NCBI GenBank assembly: GCA_025457805.1
Contig: JALOTR010000148.1
Coordinates: 1-6,898 of the forward strand
Reading direction: 5' to 3'
DNA length: 6,898 bases
From: Akkermansiaceae bacterium
GTDB taxonomy: Bacteria > Verrucomicrobiota > Verrucomicrobiia > Verrucomicrobiales > Akkermansiaceae
The notes under the pieces were generated by a model. That model saw only the letters and a program-made list of their open reading frames with translations. It was not told where the DNA came from and ran no database searches. A program made the position numbers and the translations under genes. Shown piece after piece: positions 6,736-6,898 of this stretch. Position 1 is the stretch's first letter. Each line of letters opens with the position of its first letter.

Positions 6736-6898
6736 CGTGCAATAATCCAAATGAAGTAGATATACAAGACGTGTGGTTTAGTTTTACAGCCAATAGCAAT
6801 AAAACAGTAATTGATTTAAGAAATGTATTCTATCCATCACAAAATGCAACTGGTACCATTAATATGCAAGTGTACACTGGTAGTTGTACCAACTTAAA
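6630..6898 (+). CDS. Fragment of a Bacteroidota-like secreted protein, open at the right edge
   Basis: The frame whose codons start at positions divisible by three is open from 6615 to the window edge. Its convincing part starts around 6729 and reads EGSCNNPNEVDIQDVWFSF, then TAN, then a low-GC strand pattern with GTINMQVYTGSCTNL at the end. This 'DVWFSFTA ... QVYTGSC' arrangement is typical of a beta-sandwich domain in large secreted proteins of Bacteroidota, often ones exported by type IX secretion. The ATG at 6630 is only the first in-frame start. The residues after it are Cys- and Lys-rich, with no signal peptide, so it is unlikely to be the real start and the fragment is probably cut at its left end as well. 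It overlaps the last 55 bases of the preceding gene in another frame. Confidence 0.45.
   Translation, partial: MGCLHHFQRNNDKCCGPVSQSKKRFIKQSREQSEGSCNNPNEVDIQDVWFSFTANSNKTVIDLRNVFYPSQNATGTINMQVYTGSCTNL

Noticed and set aside
6312..6767. Minus-strand open frame across the junction (about 151 codons)
   Set aside because: It crosses two DNA types of different composition and has no coherent domain. Its length comes from the shadow of the hydrolase gene.

Overview
The window holds two adjacent plus-strand genes for very large secreted proteins, followed by a short AT-rich stretch that does not match them. The first ~6.6 kb is GC-rich (60% G+C in the line ending at 6600), with codons biased towards C and G in the third position. 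The protein types suggest a member of the Verrucomicrobiota: autotransporter-associated beta-strand (PATR) repeats without an autotransporter barrel, a C-terminal 'DxDxDGxxNxxEYxxG' domain ending in FTRLxV, and a glycoside hydrolase with a long modular tail. This lineage call is an inference from protein style; no marker gene is present.

Layout. (1) 1-1337: the 3' part of a PATR-repeat surface protein, open at the left edge. It has one clear PATR unit, a 78-codon insert made of two GGxxYT-type repeats, and a C-terminal DxDxDG domain. (2) 1338-1413: a 76-base intergenic gap containing a strong hairpin and T-rich tract (terminator). (3) 1414-6684: a 1756-residue secreted protein. It has a signal peptide, a GH49-like (dextranase/isopullulanase-type) beta-sandwich plus beta-helix with all three expected catalytic aspartates, a bacterial beta-repeat domain and two fibronectin type III domains. 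These are followed by a ~450-residue modular block present twice (A-B-B-C, then A-B-C) and the same C-terminal domain as gene 1. (4) ~6610-6898: G+C falls to about 33% over 6721-6898. The reading frame there encodes a segment that looks like a secreted Bacteroidota protein, open at the right edge. The conserved end of gene 2 appears to be cut off at this change.

How the genes fit together: both complete C-termini carry the same ~107-residue domain, which suggests a common export or surface-attachment route. A surface PATR protein and a surface alpha-glucan hydrolase would then be displayed by the same mechanism. Two things most deserve follow-up. One is the duplicated ~225-residue A module, which I do not recognise. 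The other is the abrupt compositional junction near 6610-6735, which may be an assembly or amplification chimera rather than biology.
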